This document shows, one piece after another, positions 22,116 through 33,019 of a DNA stretch of 64,000 bases. The translations under genes and the position numbers were made by a program. The DNA comes from Valencia hispanica (lineage: Eukaryota; Chordata; Actinopteri; Cyprinodontiformes; Valenciidae): assembly GCA_963556495.2 (NCBI GenBank), contig OY747705.1, positions 33,819,298-33,883,297 of the forward strand. Direction: 5' to 3'. Each line of letters opens with the position of its first letter. Position 1 is the stretch's first letter. Below the pieces are notes generated by a model, which worked only from the letters and a program-made list of their open reading frames with translations, made no database searches and was not told the origin of the DNA.

Positions 22116-22136
22116 GGGGGGGGGGGGGGGGGGGGG
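22116..22136 (+). repeat. G21 homopolymer
   Basis: Twenty-one consecutive G residues within the SINE. Probably expanded by slippage; its true length is uncertain. Confidence 0.9.
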
Positions 22137-22479
22137 TCTGGTGCCTATCACCAGCTGTCATGGGGTGAGGCCGGGTACACCCTGGACTGGTCGCCAGTCC
22201 ATTGCAGGGCAACACAGAGGCACACAGGACAAACAACCAGGTACACACAGCAATTTAGAGAAACCAATTCATCTAACAGTCATGTTTCTGGACTATGGAA
22301 CCCACGTATGCACAGGGAGAACATGCATACACCATGCAGAAAGACCCCAGGCTGGAATTTGAACCCAGGACCTTCTTGCCACAAGGCGACAGTGTTACCA
22401 ACTGCGCAATTGTGCAGCCTATTTAATTTACAGTATAGCTAAAATACAAACAACTTGTTAGAAATAATTGAGAGTGCAC

Positions 22480-23245
22480 TATCTTAAAATAATACTTTGT
22501 TAAAACACTTTTGTATTCAACAGCAGCATCTGATCTTCTTTGGTTGGCATCTATCAACACCCCATGTCTTCAGCTGACAATAGTTGCCTTATTTTATGTG
22601 GACATCTCTTGACCACAGTATTTTGCATGTGATCTAACAGATTTTCTGTCAGATAACTTTTGCATTCTGGCCAGGCCATTACAAAACTTACAGTTTCCTA
22701 CCATAAGGTAATTGTTTTTGTTGTTTTAGGTGTATTCTTGTACTCACTATGATGTTGAAACAAAATACCTCCTCAATTTCACTAACATTTAGTTTATGAT
22801 TTCATCCCTCTTGAAAAAAGGCCTTGTTCCATTTGAAGAAATGTACATGCAAAGCATGATGCTGCCTCCACCATGTTTCCTAATGAGTTTGATATTCTTT
22901 TCGTAAAGCACTGTGCTGTTTTTATGCATAAACAATCTTTTTGGAATTGCTGGCCAAAACCTCTAGTTTAGTTTCATCCCACAAAACTTTTAAATATTTC
23001 TGCCAGCCCTGGATGTGTTCATTGGAAGAAAAGACTTACATCTCCCCACTCCTCATTCCAGACATCTAGAGAATATAGGAGGCTCTTGTCAGATGTAGAA
23101 AACAAGCAGTACTAAACAGGATTTTCTGCTGCTCCTTTAGTGTTACCCTCAGGCTTTTGGCAGCCTCCCAGACCCATTTTTGCCTCGTCTGAAACAATAA
23201 AATTGCATCAAAATGTGTTTTACAAAGGATTAATTTTAAGGGTGT
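22480..23245 (-). mobile_element. Tc1-type relic, antisense
   Basis: Contains catgatgctgcctccaccat (22,855-22,874), the reverse complement of the KHGGGSIM codons, and a right part with ttttctgctgctcctttagtg and ttggcagcctcccagaccc, which belong to the Tc1-derived repeats common in fish. Frames are broken throughout. Ends estimated from cacttttgtattcaaca and acatttatttaaaaagg. Confidence 0.6.
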
Positions 23246-24233
23246 GCACATTTATTTAAAAAGGTTATTGCATCTTTTTATTTTTTACATTTGATCTTCT
23301 ATTTTAATTTATTTTATGTGTAAAACATCTTTGGACATTTTTTACATCAACAACAAACGATTTAAGACCTGGGAGAACCACTGTAATAGCCCTTGTAAAG
23401 TAATGTTACTAATAGACAATGAAAAAAACTTTGTAAATGCTGAAATTGAAATTCACCTGCTATGCATCAAAATGGTTTTGCCCACCATCTGCTCCATCAA
23501 ATACCAAAACACTCATCTGTCAATACTGATGGTTGTCAACATTTACATTAATCAAAAGCAGCTGAGCCTCAGCAAGTAGCAGTTTTAGAATGGTTGAAAT
23601 ATAACACAATATAAACATTATAATAATAATTCACTAAATTCCAGTAATTTGTTTATATAACTCTATTCTCCATGTCAATTTGTGACATGCCAAAAACAAA
23701 TGTCATCTTACCAGGCTTATATGTTGTGCATTTTTTACCTATTTATGAAAAGTGTGAATCCCAACATTTCAATATTATGCTTGATAAATATCAGCAGTCT
23801 GATCTTGTCATTGGAAGCAAGTTAGTGTGCATATACAACAGCAGACTAAATGCAACACTTTACATATGCATAGCCAAAAATGAATTACATCTAGAGAACC
23901 TAGTGAAACCTGAAACAATAAATAATGTCACCCTGTTGTTTCAATAGATACTAATCATTTAAAGTGAGCTCTTATTCTTCTATAAATCCTTTAAACACTT
24001 CTCTACCTAAGGTAGTCTTAATTCTAATCTCAGGAAAATATATTTGAGTCTACAAGAAGCTGCATCTAAGAAAAACACTTGTGTATGCATGCCACATATA
24101 TATTTCATTAGATTCTGTATGAATATGTATGAATGAAAGATCTGGAGGGAACCCAACCATTCATCAACTTCACTTTGAGGTAAGATGTTTAAAGAATTTT
24201 GTCTTCCCAGAATTCATTAGTTCGGATAAAAAG
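23246..24233. other. AT-rich non-coding stretch
   Basis: Two frames of about 90 codons on the plus strand (23,316-23,579; 23,672-23,947) show no recognisable domain and AT-driven composition. Nothing else is supported. Confidence 0.5.
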
Positions 24234-24346
24234 TGTGTTTGTGTGTGTGTGTGTGTGTTTGTAGGTGTGTGTGGGTGTGTGTTTGTGTGTGTGTGGGTGT
24301 GTGTGTGTGTGTGTGTCTGTGTGGGTGGGTGTGTGTGTATGTGAGC
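24234..24346 (+). repeat. (GT)n compound microsatellite
   Basis: About 110 bp of GT repeats interrupted by gggtgt, tttgt and tctgtg variants. The Cys/Val-rich plus frame and His/Thr-rich minus frame are artefacts of the repeat. Confidence 0.95.
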
Positions 24347-24759
24347 ATGGAAAAGTTGGAGGTGGATACACTATAGCTTTAAGACTGTTCTTTACGGGTG
24401 AGATTTAGCTCTTCTGGCTTGCATAAATCCCATTTTCCTGATCATATTCTGAACTTTTTGCATATATTGGAGTGAAAGCAAAGCAGGGCACGAGGAGGAA
24501 ATGGTACAAGTGAGAGAGAGTTGGTTTGTGTGTGAGTGTGAGAGGTAAAACAGCAGCCCTACAGACGGGTAATACTGTAAATGATGCTAAGCATGCCTCT
24601 CCTGTCAGATGAATACCACATGGTAGTAATCCATCCCCCTCTTAGCCAGTCTTTCCAAGATGATCCTCCAGGCAATATGGACGAAGCTTTAAACATATGA
24701 AACCAATTCAATGTATTTTTTAGTTTTTTTCTGTATTTTCACACACTTATTCATCTTTG
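24347..24759. other. Non-coding stretch
   Basis: No recognised gene, RNA or repeat. Confidence 0.5.
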
Positions 24760-25950
24760 CAAAAGATCAATGCTTTGGTGCACTAGCAAAAACTTCATAC
24801 ATGATGTCAGGAGGGGTCTGTAGAGTTTTTGTCTGTGATGTTTTTCACTGGCATTTTATGTGACAAACCAACACAATTTTGTGTGTTAATATGAACTTGT
24901 GGGAAATAAATATGATTTTCAGAATTTTTGACAAAAAGTATGCTATTCATATGTGTTCAACTGTCCCGAGTCAGTACTTTGTAGAACCACTTTTGCTACA
25001 AATACAATTCTTTGAGGTTTGTTTCGACCAGCTTTGGCCATCTAGACTGAAATAGACAATTTTACTTTGCAAAACAGTTTAAACTTGGTCATACTGGATT
25101 GAACAGCAAGTTTTGCCACAGCTTCTAAATTGGAATCAGATCTAGGCTTCAACTAGGCAATTCTAACTCAACACTATGCTTTCATTTAATCTATTCAATT
25201 GTAGCTTTGGCTGTGTTGTAGGGTCATTGCTTTGGTGTAAGGAGAACCCCTTCCCCATCAGGTTTATCGTGGCCTCTAACATGTTTTTTTCTTTCAGGTT
25301 TCTCCAGTGTGTAGCTCCATCTATGTTTTGTTTACCCTGGCAATTGCAGCTCCTTACACATTTTTGCTGTTTCCCCCACATCTCTTGTGGCAAAAAGCAA
25401 ACAAGATTTCTTGTGACTTTCTCTCAATGATGACATTCTTCCTGCTGCACTTCCATATGTCTATTGTGTCATACTTTTTTAATTTACCCATGATTAACTT
25501 AATAGTGTTCAAAGACTAGTCCAACGCTTGTGATATTGCGTTATAATTTAATTCTGCTTTAAACTTCTCCACAGTTTACTCTCTGTGTGTCTCTGTCCTT
25601 ATGAAAATGTTTGTTCACAAATGTTTTCCAACAAACCCACATGGTCTTCACAGAAAAGCTGTATTTATGCAGGAATTAAATTACACATGGATGGACTCTA
25701 TTCACTGATCAAGTGACTTCTGAAGGCAACTGCTTTCACTACACTTTTTTAAGGGTACTAGAGTAAAGGGTATCTGAATATAAACTATTCAGATTTTTGT
25801 TTGCAGAAATTGTAGAAATAATATATCATTTTATTTCCACTTCAAAAGTATGGTTTCTGCTGGACTAAAATAATCCTGAAATACCTTGAATGAATTTATA
25901 GTTTGTAATGTGACAAAACATGATACATGTCAATGGGCTTGAAAACTTGA
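24760..25950. mobile_element. Tc1-type deletion derivative
   Basis: The left part has tggcattttatgtgacaaac and the right part gtgacttctgaaggcaactg followed by tactagagtaaagggtatct, matching the phrases at 15,380-15,460 in the TA-flanked element. The last 60 bp (gtttgtaatgtgacaaaaca) resemble the Tc1-type subterminal sequence. No transposase frame survives. Ends are approximate. Confidence 0.6.
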
Positions 25951-27299
25951 AGTGTTATAAATCATATTTATTTCCATTTCTACACAAAACATATTGGAAT
26001 ACCACAAAATCAGTTCCATTTTTGTTTTATTCATGAGATCATAGATAAATAAAATAACCAACTTAAAGAGTGTTTTGGTTTTTTTTTTAATAAACTGTTG
26101 AGGATGATTGTTTTTAATATACATAGGTTGAAAGGACACATATCACAGCCTACTCAGATTTTTGCATTAAGCCTGTATCAGAATGAAATAAAACTAAAGG
26201 ACAGAAGAATATAATGAAAAAGTATATTTTTTTATATCTGAGGTAGGCCTGTCTTCTCCAAACCACACAGATATTTCCTTTCCCCCTGTTTATCTTCCAT
26301 CTCCGTCCCCAACAGTGTTGATGTGTTATGGGAAAACGCAGTCTCTGGAAAGTGTCACATCTGCATGGGAGAGACAGAGTGTCGGCAGAGGGTGTGGGTT
26401 CCATGAGTGTGAAGATCTGTAATTTAATCTGGAACTCTGGAAAGGACTGTTAGGGTTCACTTGGTTGGAGAGGACAGTGCTGAATTCTGATCTAATTCTA
26501 GCCAGGAGGAGAAGAAGAAAAACACAAGGGAAATGATACTGCTGCCACCCCTAATTAGATTTTAGTTGATCATGGGCACTGATATTCAGGATTAAGAAGA
26601 AAGGCGATATAGAACAAGAGAGCTATCTGTGTTTCTTGAGGTTGTAAATTTCTTTGAGGCTCTTCCTTCTAATCTTACTGCAGCAGTTAACGTGAATGAG
26701 AAGTAAACTGGAGCAGAGAGGGAATATCAATTTTACCATTTATATTTGGTGACCACTTTACTATCTTCTTTGAGTGCATTTGAGATATGCAACACCTGCA
26801 TTTCAAAACTAATATCAAGCTTAAACTCAAAGGTACTAAAGTCTCAAAGGCATGATTGAACTCTTAATAGGATAACAGCACAACAGATAGATATAGATAT
26901 TAAATATTAGACCTTTCTTTATTGGAGGATATTTGATATTTTTAAATACATATTTTCTAAACATTTGAAACATGCTGAAAACAGTTGTCTGTGTAAAAAC
27001 AGGTAGGTTATCAGTTTTGAATTTTTGTGTAACAGAATACAGCAGAGGCCATATCCATAAATAGTGCACACATGAACACCTTTTTCTTTGCCGAGACTAG
27101 TGTTTATACAGTGAGAACGATCATGCTCCACACATTTTCCAGACCTTTTTAAGGGTAGTTAGGGTCTTCTGTGTAGGCTTCCAGTGGATATGAATTACAA
27201 AGGAACTGATTTTATAAAAAAAACAAAGCATTACATTTTTTGTAGTAAAATAGTTTTATAAAATACAGTTCCTTATTAACTACCTTGTTTCAGCTTCCA
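25951..27299. other. AT-rich non-coding stretch
   Basis: No gene or repeat recognised; short frames on the minus strand are AT-rich and lack domains. Confidence 0.5.
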
Positions 27300-27450
27300 A
27301 TAGTATTTTCTTCCTGGATTGAGTTTAGTTCCCATCCAATTTTCCATCAACTCTGACCAGTATCCCTGTCCATTATCTTGACAGTATGATTTTGCCACCA
27401 TCACATTTCAGTGTGGGGGTGGTATTTTCAGGATGTTATGCAAAATTAGT
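27300..27450 (-). mobile_element. Tc1-type relic, antisense
   Basis: The phrase agtatgattttgccaccatc (27,383-27,402) followed by tcagtgtgggggtggtattt is the decayed reverse complement of the Tc1 GGGSIM region. It lies next to, but in opposite orientation from, the sense-strand Tc1 copy at 27,590. Confidence 0.5.
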
Positions 27451-27589
27451 TTTTAATAAATATTTTCATTCAACCAAGAAGTTTGTTTCTGATAGATAGT
27501 AAGAAAGGCATCTCAAAAGATATTCCAAAATTTGTATCAATTTTGAAAAGAAAACAACAAAATTAGTATTTATTTAAATTTCATTTAAA

Positions 27590-28090
27590 AAAATGGCATG
27601 ACAGGAGTTATATTGACCACCAGACCAGGACCCCTCTGACTGTGCTGAAGGAGTACAAGCCTCAGCAGCTGAGATGGGAGAGACTCTGCATACGAGAAAT
27701 ATTGCCTGGGTTCTTCACCAGTTAAAGTGGCAATGAGAAAGCCACTGTTAAGGAAAACTCAAATCAGATCAGGCTTGAGAAGAGTTTACCAAAAGGCATG
27801 TGGGAGACTCCATGGTCAAGTGTAGGAAAGTTATATGGTCTAATTAGACCAACATGGAGCTTTTTGGCCATCAGACAAGACACTATGTCTGGCGGACAAC
27901 AAACACTGCACATCACCAAAAACAAACCATCCCCCACTGAAGCATGGTGGTGGCAGCATCATGTTGTGGGGATGGTACTTGCCATCAGGTCCTGGAAAGC
28001 TTGTAAAGGTAGAAGGTATAAGGAATGCAGCAAAATATGTCATTTTTGTAGAAATGTATTTTCGTTTTGATATTAAATTTGATTTTTTAT
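27590..28090 (+). pseudogene. Tc1 copy A, 5' part
   Basis: Sense-strand Tc1-type transposase remnant. Recognisable are gaatgtgg-type catalytic surroundings: NMELFGHQT-like codons at 27,851-27,875 (aacatggagctttttggcca), then the KHGGGSIMLWGW block at 27,942-27,975, with frameshifts between. After agcaaaatatgtc (28,029-28,041) the element jumps directly to its 3' flank (tttgtagaaatgtattttcg), so the C-terminal half of the enzyme was lost before Rex3 landed. It is interrupted at 28,090 and continues at 31,429. The same family is present at 36,796-38,455. Confidence 0.75.
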
Positions 28091-28108
28091 CCATCCATTT
28101 TCTTCCGC

Positions 28109-29693
28109 TTATCCCGGGTCGGGTTGCGGGGGCAGCAGCCTTAGCAAAGAGACCCAAACTTCCCTCTCCCCAGCCACTTGTTCCAGCTCCTCGGGAGGAA
28201 CCCCAAGGCGCTCCCAGGCCAGCCGAGAAACATAGTCCCTCCAGCGTGTCCTGAGCCTTCCCCTGGGCCTCCTCCCGGTGAGACGTGCCTGAAACACCTC
28301 ACCAGGGAGGCGTCCAGGAGGCATCCTGACCAGATGCCCGAGCCACCTCAACTGACTCCTCTCGATGTGGAGAAGCAGCGGCTCTACTCTGAGCCCCCTC
28401 CGGATGACTGAGCTTCTCACCCTATCTCTAAGGGAGAGCCCAGACACTCTGCGGAGGAAACTCATTTCAGCCGCTTGTATCCGTGATCTCGTTCTTTCGG
28501 TCACCACCCAGAGTTCGTGACCATAGATGAGGGTAGGAACGTAGATCGACCGGTAAATCGAGAGCTTCGCCTTTCGGCTCAGTTCTCTCTTCACCACGAC
28601 AGACCAGTAAAGCGCCCGCATAACTGCAGATGCCCCACCAATCCGTCTATCGATCTCCCGCTCCATTTTTCCCTCATTCGTGAACAAGACCCCCAGATAC
28701 TTAAACTCCTCCACTTGGGGAAGGACCCCATCCCTGACCCGGAGAAGGCACCCCACCCTTTTCCGGCTCAAGACCATGGCCTCGGATTTGGAGGTGCTGA
28801 TTCTCATCCCAGCCGCTTCACACTCGGCTGCGAACCGCTCCAGCGAAAGCTGTAGATCACGTTCCGATGAAGCCAAAAGGACCACGTCATCTGCAAAAAG
28901 CAGAGACCCGATCCTGAGGCCACCAAAACGGATCCCCTCAACGCCTTGGCTGCGCCTAGAGATCCTGTCCATAAAAGTTAGGAACAGGATCGGTGACAAA
29001 GGGCAACCTTGGCGGAGTCCAACTCTCACTGGAAACAAGCCCGACTTACTGCCGGCAATGCGAACCAAACTCTGGCACCGGTCGTACAGGGACCTAACAG
29101 CCCGTATCAAGGGGCCCGGTACCCCATACTCCCGGAGCACCCCCCACAGGGCCCCCCGAGGGACATGGTCGAACGCCTTCTCCAAGTCCACAAAACACAT
29201 GTAGACCGGTTGGGCGAAATCCCACGCACCCTCCAGGACCCTGCTGAGGGTGTAGAGCTGGTCCAGTGTTCCACGGCCAGGACGAAAACCGCATTGTTCC
29301 TCCTGGATCCGAGGTTCGACTATCCGTCGGACCCTCCTCTCCAGAACCCCTGAACAGACCTTACCAGGGAGGCTCAGAAGTGTGATACCCCTGTAGTTGG
29401 AACACACCCTATGGTCCCCCTTTTTTAACAGGGGGACCACCACCCCGGTCTGCCAATCCAAGGGAACTGCCCCCGATGTCCACGCAATATTGCGTTAACC
29501 AACACAGCCCCACAACATCCAGAGCCTTGAGGAACTCCGGTCGAATCTCATCCACCCCCGGAGCCCTGCCACCGAGGAGCTTTTTAACGACTTCGGTGAC
29601 CTCAGCACCAGAGATTGGAGAGACCGACCCCAAGTCCCCAAACCCTGCTTCCAGATTGGAAGGCGTGCCGGTGAGATTGAGGAGGTCTTCGAA
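28109..29693 (-). pseudogene. Rex3 reverse transcriptase
   Basis: After the nonsense codon the original frame continues with SPISGAEVTEVVKKLLGGRA and PGVDEIRPEFLKALD until a 7-bp deletion near 29,495. From there the next frame (29,461 to the TAA at 28,109, 450 codons) is open to the end. It encodes an RTE-type reverse transcriptase with intact motif A (FVDLEKAFDHV, residues 90-100), motif B (GLRQGCPLSPILF, about 148-160) and the catalytic FADD (189-192), followed by YLGVLF, the thumb and a C-terminal region ending LLPPQPDPG. The frame opens with TTG, not ATG, because it is the downstream piece of one long ORF. Catalytic residues are intact, but no single frame joins them to the endonuclease. 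Confidence 0.92.
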
Positions 29694-31280
29694 CTATTCC
29701 ATCCACCGACCCAAAACGTCCCGCGTTGAGGTCAGCAGCACACCATCCCCACTGTAAACAGTGTTGGTGGCATATCGCTTTCCCCCCCTGAGACGCCGGA
29801 TGGTGGACCAGAATCGCTTCGAAGCCGTACGGAAGTCGTTTTCCATGGCCTCTCCAAACTCCTCCCACGCCCGAGTTTTTGCCTTAGCAACCATCCGAGC
29901 CTCATCCCGCTTGGCCTGTCGGTACCTATCAGCTGCTTCAGGGGTCCCACAAGCCAAAAAGACCCGGTAGGACTCCTTCTTCAGCCTGACAGCATCCCTT
30001 ACCGCCGGTGTCCACCAGCGGGTTCGGGGGTTGCCGCCGCGACAGGCACCGACCACCTTGCGGCCACAGCTTCGGTAAGCCGCCTCGGCAATGGAGGCCC
30101 TGAACATGGTCCACTCAGACTCAATGTCCCCCGCCTCCCCCGGGACGTGTTCAAAGTTCTGACGGAGGTGTGAGTTAAAGCTCCTTCTGACAGGAGACTC
30201 TGCCAGACGTTCCCAGCAGACCCTCACAACACGTTTGGGCCTTCCAGGTCTGTCCGGCGTCCTCCCCCACCATCGGAGCCGACTCACCACCAGGTAGTGG
30301 TCAGTGGACAGCTCAGCCCCTCTTTTCACCCGAGTGTCCAAAACATGCGGCCGCAGATCAGATGAGACGACAACCAAGTCGATCATTGAGCTGCGGCCTA
30401 AGGTGTCCTGGTGCCAAGTGCACATATGGACACCTTTATGCTTGAACATGGAGTTTGTTATGGACAATCCATGACGAGCACAGAAGTCCAATAACAAGAC
30501 ACCACTCGGGTTCAGATCGGGGGGGCCATTCCGCCCAACCACACCCCTCCAGGTCTCACTGTCATTGCCCACGTGAGCGTTGAAGTCCCCCAGCAGAACA
30601 AGGGAGTCCCCAGGAGGAGCACTCTCCAGCACCCTCTCCAAAGACTCCAAGAAGGGTGGGTAATCTAATCTGCTGTTCGGCGCGTAAGCACAAACAACAG
30701 TCAGGACTCGTCCCCCCACCCGAAGGCGGAGGGAGGCTACCCTCTCGTTCATCGGGGTAAACCCCAACGTACAGGCGCCGAGATGGGGTGCAACAAGTAT
30801 GCCCACCCCAGCTCGGCGCCTCTCAGCAGGGGCAACTCCAGAGTGGAAGAGAGTCCAACCCCTCTCGAGGAGACGGGTTCCAGAGCCAGAGCCGTGTGCC
30901 GAGGTGAGTCTGACGATGTCCAGTCGGAACCTCTCAACCTTGCACACCAGCTCCGGCTCCTTCCCCACCAGAGAGGTGACGTTCCACGTCCCGAGAGCCA
31001 GCTTCTGCAGCCGAGGATCGGACCGCCAAGGTCCCCGCCTTTGGCCGCCGCCCATCCTGCACAGCACCCGACCCCTATGGCCCCTCCCACAGGTGGTGAG
31101 CTCATGGGAAGGGGGGCCCATGTTACCTCTTCGGGCTAAGCCAGACCGGGCCCCATGGGCAAAGGCCCGGCCACCAGGCGCTTGCCAACGTGCCCCACCT
31201 CCAGGCCTGGCTCCAGAGGGGGGCCCCGGTGACCCGCGTCCGGGCGAGGGAACACTGAGTCCATCTGTCTTGTTCATCAT
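29694..31280 (-). pseudogene. Rex3 endonuclease domain and linker
   Basis: The frame starts at ATG 31,280 and runs 528 codons. It encodes an N-terminal Arg/Gly-rich stretch and an exonuclease-endonuclease-phosphatase fold that nicks target [12 protein letters not shown] (residues about 95-103), [10 protein letters not shown] (121-130, where a Glu is expected at the position of Arg/Ser region), [10 protein letters not shown] (229-238), [11 protein letters not shown] (299-309) and STDHYLVV (325-332). The linker follows. The frame ends at TAG (29,696-29,694) inside GRWME*FEDL. The fragment at 63,780 has Tyr at that point, so this is a nonsense mutation and not the true end. The same frame continues to about 29,495. 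Confidence 0.9.
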
Positions 31281-31428
31281 AGGGGTCTTTTGGGCTGCAC
31301 TTTGTCTGATCCCTCACCTAGAACCAAATTGCCATGGGTGACCCTACCAGGAGCAAAAGCCCCCGACAACATAGCTCCTAGGATCATTGGGACACTCAAA
31401 CCCCTCCACCGCGATAAGGATTTTTTAT

Positions 31429-31517
31429 TTTTTAGTAAAATCTTTAGTCAAAAAAGCCAAACTTTGTTGATCATGACTGATTTGTAAACACAATAAAAGC
31501 GTAATACATTTGCACTG
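31429..31517 (+). mobile_element. Tc1 copy A, 3' end
   Basis: Sequence after the second GATTTTTTAT continues the Tc1 3' flank: tagtcaaaaaagccaaactt and gatttgtaaacacaataaaa align with tcatcaaaaaaagccaactt and gatttgtataggcaattaaa of copy B at 38,367-38,420. It ends in a degraded terminus cactg at 31,513-31,517, next to TA. Confidence 0.75.
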
Positions 31518-32514
31518 TAGCACCGTATGGTCCCTAGAATTCACTCAATCTAAATATATTTTATATTCTTCATGTATAAAATAAAGTGTGAATATGAAAA
31601 GTGTTTGCTGTGGTATATGTAGAGAAAATAATGTGTGTGTGTTTTACTCACATTCCTATTGCTACTTCTTTAAAGCACAGAGGTGGGATTTTAGGACCTT
31701 GATCTTATTATACTCCAGACAATCTGAACCATATGTCTCCAAGATGTTCATAAGCTTTCCTCTCTCTGTGGACTCGTTCCTTGAACAGTGTCTTCTCCAG
31801 TCATGGTTTTCATCCATTGGCTTGTTGCCAAATGTTGTAAACTCCATTCAGGTGAGGCCCTTGTATTTTATGAGTAATGAACAGAAAAATGTAGGGGGTG
31901 CTTCTCAAAGACCTTAAATTGACCCCAGAAAAAGCAAAAATGTCAGCAAGGTTTTTTGGACTATTATGAAAATATTAGCGCTGCTCTTTAAAATAAAGTT
32001 CATTGTGCATTAACATGGGTTTCTAATCAAGGCCAACATAGGTAATGTTTATAAAGGCAAAAGAAACAAAACCTCTTTACAAAATCAAAAATGCTTGTGA
32101 ACAATTAACAATTTTAGGTGTCTTAGTTTTCAGGGTTCAATAAATGCCTTCAGTTCGTTTAGGTGCTTTGGTGAAAAACATCCACGCATAATCATAACCC
32201 TAGGCTGTCAGATCTTAATTTTCTTTCAGGAAAAATAGCAATAGAAGCTGATCACGTAGTAATGTATTTTGGCTGTGTGCATGGCAATTAAACCTGGTTC
32301 CACTTCAATGTACATGTGTGAAACACATTTCCTTAAACAAGAAGATCAAGAAAATTGCTTCAGCTGAACACTAAGGTTAGGAAAAGAAAAACAGAGATTG
32401 CATTATCTGTATTTTTAACATTTTGTTTTTTTCTCCAACTTAATTCAAAGTCCAACTCGACCATTTTTAATTCATTGTATATTTCCCCCTCCGTTAAATC
32501 GCCACCTGTGAGAG
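31518..32514. other. AT-rich non-coding stretch
   Basis: No gene or repeat recognised. The 109-codon frame at 31,588-31,917 lacks any domain I can identify. Confidence 0.5.
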
Positions 32515-32580
32515 GTGGCAGTGGCTTAGGAGGTAGGGAGAGGTCCTGTAAACGCTGGGTTGCTGGTTCAAACTCAAGCT
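32515..32580 (+). repeat. tRNA-like SINE head
   Basis: tggcttaggagg (32,522-32,533) fits RNA polymerase III box A and ggttcaaactc (32,565-32,575) fits box B, about 31 bp apart as in tRNAs. The segment does not fold into a tRNA cloverleaf that I can verify, and no SINE body follows clearly, so it is called a SINE promoter fragment and not a tRNA gene. Confidence 0.5.
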
Positions 32581-32734
32581 TCATCCATTTCTGTCGGTGT
32601 TATAATGCAGGCTCAAGTCTATTGTGGTAAAAAAAGAGCTATGCTAAACAAAACAATTTACATATCCTCTCCTTGTGGACACCATTTAGATATGGATCAT
32701 GACCAAAAGAATACAATTCCAGACAAAATTATCT

Positions 32735-33017
32735 GTCTCTGTAGGGTGCTTGGACCTAGCCTTAGAGATAGGGTGAGGAACTCTACTCAGGGGACCTTGA
32801 AGTACAGCTGCAGCTTTTTTGCATTGAAAGGAGCCAGTTGAGGTGGTTCAGGGATCTCTTCAGGATGGCCACATTCCTTTTGAAGGTTTTCCAGGCATGT
32901 CTCACTGGCAGGAAGACCCAAAACTTGGTGGTGGGTTAATATCCTGTCTGGACAGGAAACGCCTTAGGTTTCCCTAGATGCTTTGGAGGATGTTGCCTGG
33001 CAGAGGGGTGTCTGGGT
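32735..33017 (+). pseudogene. Diverged Rex3/RTE C-terminal relic
   Basis: The plus strand aligns with the C-terminal coding region of the Rex3 copy read on its own strand. Shared landmarks are ccttagagatagggtgagga (against cccttagagatagggtgaga), gccagttgaggtggttcag (against gtcagttgaggtggctcgg) and a run through tctcactggcaggaag to gcagaggggtgtctgggttt. A short peptide, SLRDRVRNST, matches SLRDRVRSSV of Rex3. Divergence is much greater than between the two Rex3 copies, with many indels, so this is an old fragment of the same or a sister RTE family. It covers roughly the last 100 codons only. Confidence 0.7.
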
Positions 33018-33019
33018 TT

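Larger units (their letters stand above)
21249..22428 (-). mobile_element. tRNA-headed SINE, tail split by solo LTR
   Basis: On the minus strand the element starts near 22,428 with a tRNA-like head (tgcgcagttggtaacactg as box A region; gggttcaaattcc as box B), continues with the conserved fish SINE core (tttctgcatggtgtatgcat; tgccctgcaatggactggcg; ggcgaccagtccagggtgta) and ends in a tail with aaaatggatgga. The ATCC-rich tail is interrupted at 22,066 by a solo LTR, and the remaining 14 bp of tail are at 21,249-21,262. The body is close to DANA/Mermaid/AFC-type SINEs. The 21-base C run in the sense strand disrupts the region just before the tail. SINEs encode no protein; transcription would be by RNA polymerase III. 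Confidence 0.75.
28091..31418 (-). mobile_element. Rex3 LINE, almost full length
   Basis: A non-LTR retrotransposon of the RTE clade, 3,328 bp, flanked by GATTTTTTAT at 28,081-28,090 and 31,419-31,428, a target-site duplication. The stretches cggtgacaaagggcaacctt (28,992) and ccaccaccccggtctgcca (29,438) correspond to the sequences conserved across fish Rex3. The minus-strand order is untranslated leader, AP-endonuclease domain, linker, reverse transcriptase, C-terminal region, and an ATGGATGGAT tail. Only two disabling changes are evident: a nonsense codon and a 7-bp deletion. Copying would occur by nicking of the target and priming of reverse transcription there. Confidence 0.93.

Noticed and set aside
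24129..24371. Cys/Val-rich or His/Thr-rich small proteins
   Set aside because: Direct translation of the GT microsatellite.
28178..29353. Plus-strand frames of 77-174 codons across the Rex3 reverse transcriptase
   Set aside because: Antisense to a frame with clear RT motifs; Pro/Arg-rich composition follows from the codon use of the real frame.
29602..31341. Long plus-strand and alternative minus-strand frames (for example 30,799-31,341, 180 codons)
   Set aside because: They are antisense or out-of-frame shadows of the GC-rich Rex3 coding sequence.
32515..32580. A true tRNA gene
   Set aside because: Box A and box B are present, but I could not pair acceptor and anticodon stems, and the flanks look like a SINE fragment.
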